From: Desulforapulum autotrophicum
GTDB taxonomy: Bacteria; Desulfobacterota; Desulfobacteria; Desulfobacterales; Desulfolunaceae
Assembly: GCA_020723285.1 (NCBI GenBank)
Contig: DYJE01000001.1
Coordinates: 373,509-437,508 of the forward strand
Reading direction: 5' to 3'
DNA: 64,000 nt
Shown piece after piece: positions 61,516-64,000 of this stretch (position 1 is the first letter of the stretch; each line of letters opens with the position of its first letter). The notes below the pieces were generated by a model. That model saw nothing but the letters and a program-made list of their open reading frames with translations. It was not told the DNA's origin and searched no databases. Both the position numbers and the translations under genes were made by a program.

Positions 61516-61828
61516 CGCTATCCATCCCGATTCTTTTAACCATCGACTCAAGCACCTTGATCTTTGACATCAGGCAAACGTCAAGATCAATCCCCATCCT
61601 TACAGCCTCTTGATGGACGGCCACATAATCCAGACCAATCAACCCACCAAACCCTGATCGCCATTGGGTTTTTACTTCAACCCACAAATCAAAGGCGTCA
61701 CGGTTTATCTCCATCAGCTCCGGCGGCTTACCCCATTCGCATTCAGAACATTCACGACCACGTTTCGGGCAATCACGACAATATTCAATCCGATCACTGT
61801 CCGCATGCCATGAAACGTGGTCTATGAG
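61508..61828 (-). CDS. -1 frameshift extension of the tail assembly chaperone (DUF1799, gpGT-like)
   Basis: After slipping at A AAA AAC, the ribosome would read 106 more residues: LIDHVSWHADSDRIEYCRDC, a Cys-rich stretch CRDCPKRGRECSEC, then the DUF1799 part (KTQWRSGFGGLIGLDYVAVHQEAV, LESMVKR). An ATG lies inside at 61714, but it has no convincing ribosome site. The open frame upstream of it, without a start, is explained only by frameshift fusion. The full product would be about 193 residues, with the 87-residue chaperone as N-terminus, as in lambda gpGT. Confidence 0.75.
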   Translation of the reverse strand, partial: LIDHVSWHADSDRIEYCRDCPKRGRECSECEWGKPPELMEINRDAFDLWVEVKTQWRSGFGGLIGLDYVAVHQEAVRMGIDLDVCLMSKIKVLESMVKRIGMDSDE

Positions 61829-61834
61829 TTTTTT
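61756..61834 (-). promoter_or_regulatory. programmed -1 ribosomal frameshift site with stimulatory stem
   Basis: The slippery heptamer A AAA AAC (61834-61828) sits exactly in the zero frame, two codons before the TAG stop of the chaperone gene. After 5 spacer bases comes GACCACGTTTC (61822-61812), which pairs perfectly over 11 bp with GAAACGTGGTC (61766-61756). The loop of 45 bases could hold a pseudoknot. This is the classic arrangement of a frameshift signal. Confidence 0.8.
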
Positions 61835-62088
61835 TCCTCATCCGGCGCTCCAAATGTCTCTTTAAGGCATGCCGACCAAACCGCGATAGAGCAACTGTTC
61901 TGCATATCTTCAAGCGCGGCCATATCCTCTTCACTGATTACAAGCTTAAACACCAAATCCATGGTTTCTTCAGCCGTATCAGGGTCAAGATAAATAAAAT
62001 TTACCTTTTTCGCCCTAAACTCACGGACTTCCGAACGTTTCAACCCTCTGACACTTATTTTCCGACCGTCGACTTCAACAATCCGCAT
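61822..62088 (-). CDS. tail assembly chaperone (gpG-like)
   Basis: The 88-residue protein starts MRIVEVDGRKISVRGLKRSEVREFRAKKVNFIYL and ends GAPDEEKNS. It lies between the tail tube and tape measure genes, the place of the gpG chaperone. It binds the tape measure during tail assembly. The A AAA AAC motif two codons before the stop allows a -1 extension, described separately. Confidence 0.8.
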   Translation of the reverse strand: MRIVEVDGRKISVRGLKRSEVREFRAKKVNFIYLDPDTAEETMDLVFKLVISEEDMAALEDMQNSCSIAVWSACLKETFGAPDEEKNS

Positions 62089-62116
62089 AAAACCCCTTTC
62101 AATCTGTTATCCGCTA

Positions 62117-63058
62117 TCAGGCATGCTCATCCGCATTGGTAAGCACAACCTGCATGGATGTTGCCTGTGACGCATTTTCATAATAGGCCACAAAAGGCAG
62201 GGTAACCTGAACACCTTTCGGGCCTTCAATCGCCGGCATATCTTCCTGATACTGCAACTCAGGCACCGTAAACGCCAGAACAGCCGCACCGTTTGTGAAT
62301 GTGGCCACAATGGAACTTTCCGTTGAGCTCTGAGCTTTGAGAATCAGGGCTGTGTCCTCGAACAGGGCCTTCAAACTTCCGTTCACGGTATAAAGCCCGT
62401 CCAGTATATTGTAGAGTTTTCCGGCACCGCCGATGCAGTAATTTTCAGTGTCCAGATTGAAATTCACATCAATACCAAAGGACATGGCGTTTTCAATCGC
62501 TGAACCACCTTCTGTTAGTGCAAGATGACTGTTTTTCATACGGTTCATGGATACAGCTGTTGGAGTTGCATCAAATGGCGCTGTTTCAATGCTGTAATCA
62601 GCACCCACAACACCCAGAGTTGCAACCAGCTCACCATCACCACCCATATCAATTTTCATGGTAGATATCTTACAGCCACGGTAGCGCATATACCGTGCTG
62701 ATCCCAAATCCGTGAACTGAAGCTCAAGTGTAAACGAAGGCCGCACACCCCCGAGACCATACGTGTGAACATACGGGCCTGTTCCGGTTGTTATCGGGCT
62801 ACCCATAGCCAGCCTGAGCCAGTACCAGAACGCCACGCTGTCAACCGGAACAACGATATCACCCGATGCGATCAGATTTCCGTCAAATGGCGCAGCGGGA
62901 TTCAGGTTCCCACGAATCGTTCCAGCCGTGTTTTTTGGCCTTGATGCCTTAACCGTGCATGAGTTTACGGGCATCAAAAACCCGTCGGCAGGCGCTGTCT
63001 TGAATACGCCTTCAAAGCCGATAACAACCTGTGATTTAACTCCTGTGGCCTGGGCCAT
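62117..63058 (-). CDS. phage major tail tube protein
   Basis: The 313-residue protein has the Gly/Val/Thr-rich beta pattern of tail tube proteins. It starts with QVVIGFEGVFKTAPADGFLMPVNSCTVKASRP and contains GSPITTGTGPYVHTYGLGG. ARYMRYRGCKISTMKIDMGGDGELVATLGVVG is the typical tail-tube core. A strong ribosome site (AAGGAGG) precedes the ATG, as expected for a protein made in many copies. Confidence 0.88.
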   Translation of the reverse strand: MAQATGVKSQVVIGFEGVFKTAPADGFLMPVNSCTVKASRPKNTAGTIRGNLNPAAPFDGNLIASGDIVVPVDSVAFWYWLRLAMGSPITTGTGPYVHTYGLGGVRPSFTLELQFTDLGSARYMRYRGCKISTMKIDMGGDGELVATLGVVGADYSIETAPFDATPTAVSMNRMKNSHLALTEGGSAIENAMSFGIDVNFNLDTENYCIGGAGKLYNILDGLYTVNGSLKALFEDTALILKAQSSTESSIVATFTNGAAVLAFTVPELQYQEDMPAIEGPKGVQVTLPFVAYYENASQATSMQVVLTNADEHA

Positions 63059-63070
63059 GGAATCCTCCTT

Positions 63071-63544
63071 TTAATACGGGCGTTGCCCGATGGTTCTTGG
63101 TTCATGAACAATGAATCTCATTCCGCACTGCAATAACGGCCAAGACTCAACAGGACTGTTATCAAGTTCAAGCTCATCCACGGTTGCATTGTTCGGCAAG
63201 ACACCCAGAAACGCATCAAGAACCAGTCCGTTGAACGTCTCCAATCTGTCAAGCCCTGCATTTTCGAAAACAAGCTGGCTTGAGTGCTTTACAATGTCCC
63301 TGTCATACAGATTACAGATGATGATAAATCTGTATTCAACAGGGTTTTTATCCGGGCCGGTTAACCGGCCTTCCGTCATGATTTCAACATAGGGGCAGTC
63401 GCGTTCACCGGGCGGCTTATCCTCATCCACACCGACAAACACCTTCATCAATCGCCCATAGGTTTGATAACTCCAGATCTGGATATCCGAATCCGTATCC
63501 ACCAGAGCAGCAACAAGCGCGTTTTTAAAAGCCGTGACATCCAT
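63071..63544 (-). CDS. phage tail terminator (gpU-like)
   Basis: The 157-residue protein precedes the tail tube gene, the place of the gpU terminator. It has VFVGVDEDKPPGERDCPYVEIMTEG and YRFIIICNLYDRDI, a mixed alpha/beta pattern as in gpU. Start ATG 63544 overlaps the upstream stop (TGATG). Assignment rests on position and length. Confidence 0.65.
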   Translation of the reverse strand: MDVTAFKNALVAALVDTDSDIQIWSYQTYGRLMKVFVGVDEDKPPGERDCPYVEIMTEGRLTGPDKNPVEYRFIIICNLYDRDIVKHSSQLVFENAGLDRLETFNGLVLDAFLGVLPNNATVDELELDNSPVESWPLLQCGMRFIVHEPRTIGQRPY

Positions 63545-63876
63545 CAACGGTTCCCCCTGTACCGGGATCTCTCATCATACACGATAGGTATTTTCCACCA
63601 GACCCCATCATGATTGATCCGTGTATCCCCGCCATTGTGGACATCAAACTGCTGTGATCCGATGGTGATGGTGTCCCCGCTCTCAGGTGCAGATATGGCC
63701 GTCTTAAGGATCTCAACCGTCCATGTAACAGCGTTCATGCTCCCGATCTTTTCATCACGGTTCACAAGGGCATCAAGTTCAACAGCAATGCCGTCAACGG
63801 GCGTGTATGTCACACGCTCCCCAAAAGCATTGAGCAATCCCTGTGCATCCCGTGCGGCGATTTCCTCAAGACCCAT
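63544..63876 (-). CDS. phage head-tail joining protein
   Basis: The 110-residue protein starts MGLEEIAARDAQGLLNAFGERVTYTP and ends WWKIPIVYDERSRYRGNR. The pattern FGExVTYxP ... GDTITIGSQQFDV is typical of head-tail joining (gpFII-like) proteins. AAAGGTG precedes ATG 63876; the frame is open to the window edge. Confidence 0.7.
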   Translation of the reverse strand: MGLEEIAARDAQGLLNAFGERVTYTPVDGIAVELDALVNRDEKIGSMNAVTWTVEILKTAISAPESGDTITIGSQQFDVHNGGDTRINHDGVWWKIPIVYDERSRYRGNR

Positions 63877-63878
63877 GG

Positions 63879-64000
63879 TTACACCTTTTTCTTTCGAAGT
63901 TTCCTGATCGACTCCATAGCCTTTGGGGCATCGTGGATAATCCTTACAACCAGGCTCACAAAAACAAGAATAACGGTCACTTTTTGCACCGCGCCACACG
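63879..64000 (-). CDS. partial phage gene, C-terminus of a small membrane protein
   Basis: The end of an open frame comes in from the right edge. It reads VTVILVFVSLVVRIIHDAPK and then MESIRKLRKKKV before a TAA two bases ahead of the joining-protein ATG. One membrane helix is followed by a basic tail. In the parallel frame the sequence is Cys-rich (CFCEPGCKDYPRCPKG), but it lacks a start. The membrane protein reading is favoured by the stop position; function unknown. Confidence 0.4.
   Translation of the reverse strand, partial: CGAVQKVTVILVFVSLVVRIIHDAPKAMESIRKLRKKKV

Overview
The window looks like chromosome of a mesophilic, Gram-negative, anaerobe-type bacterium. I infer a Desulfobacterota (sulfate-reducer-like) host from the mix of a PAS/sigma-54 activator, a TRAP C4-dicarboxylate-type transporter, a long-form acyl-CoA dehydrogenase, FIST, UbiB, an HPP/CBS pair and LpxR-like and MotAB envelope genes. 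No marker here fixes the genus. About 1-37 kb reads as ordinary host chromosome, 37-47 kb is an accessory patchwork with AT-rich inserts, and 50.4 kb to the right edge is a prophage tail module.

Left part (1-37 kb). A truncated RND adaptor gene and a MarR regulator sit at the edge. Next to them is a three-PAS sigma-54 activator (1227-3422). Downstream of it are three GTGGAA-N3-TTCCAC-like sites and a -24/-12 promoter, followed by a compact operon: transglutaminase-like protein, aconitase X large and small subunits, and a MaoC-like double hotdog protein. I read this as one regulated metabolic unit of unknown substrate. Further on come MotAB, a TRAP transporter, glutamate racemase, an LpxR-like outer membrane protein, a CLC protein coupled to an EIIA-Ntr-like protein, a response regulator with an HD phosphohydrolase, a LysM protein, a PP-loop protein, UbiB with a phasin-like partner, an acyl-CoA dehydrogenase, FIST, an SDR, a HEAT-repeat membrane protein, a CPBP protease, an orphan GspF and a beta-CASP nuclease.

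Accessory zone (35.8-47 kb). Two toxin-antitoxin modules (DUF1778/GNAT and Phd/RelE) lead into an AT-rich patch. This holds a serine hydrolase coupled to a lipoprotein/membrane partner, a pair of 38-bp palindromic repeats and an IS1634/IS4-like element. Then come GNAT, methyltransferase and LysE genes, a SieB-like membrane protein beside a dGTPase (a possible phage-defence pair), and decayed relics including a Cys-rich repeat fragment. A CBS/HPP pair and a 7TM-SpoIIE phosphatase broken by two single-base homopolymer frameshifts lie before the prophage.

Prophage (50.35-64 kb, continuing past the right edge). The left junction is a displaced 3' half of tRNA-Glu with its terminator, which marks the attachment site. 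All genes run leftward in siphovirus (lambda-like) tail order: head-tail joining, tail terminator, tail tube, tail assembly chaperone with a programmed -1 frameshift, tape measure, DUF1833, NlpC/P60, tail tip, receptor-region proteins and an M15 endolysin. The frameshift site (slippery A AAA AAC, 5-nt spacer, 11-bp perfect stem) is unusually clear. A roughly 428-bp tandem duplication lies just after the tail-tip gene.
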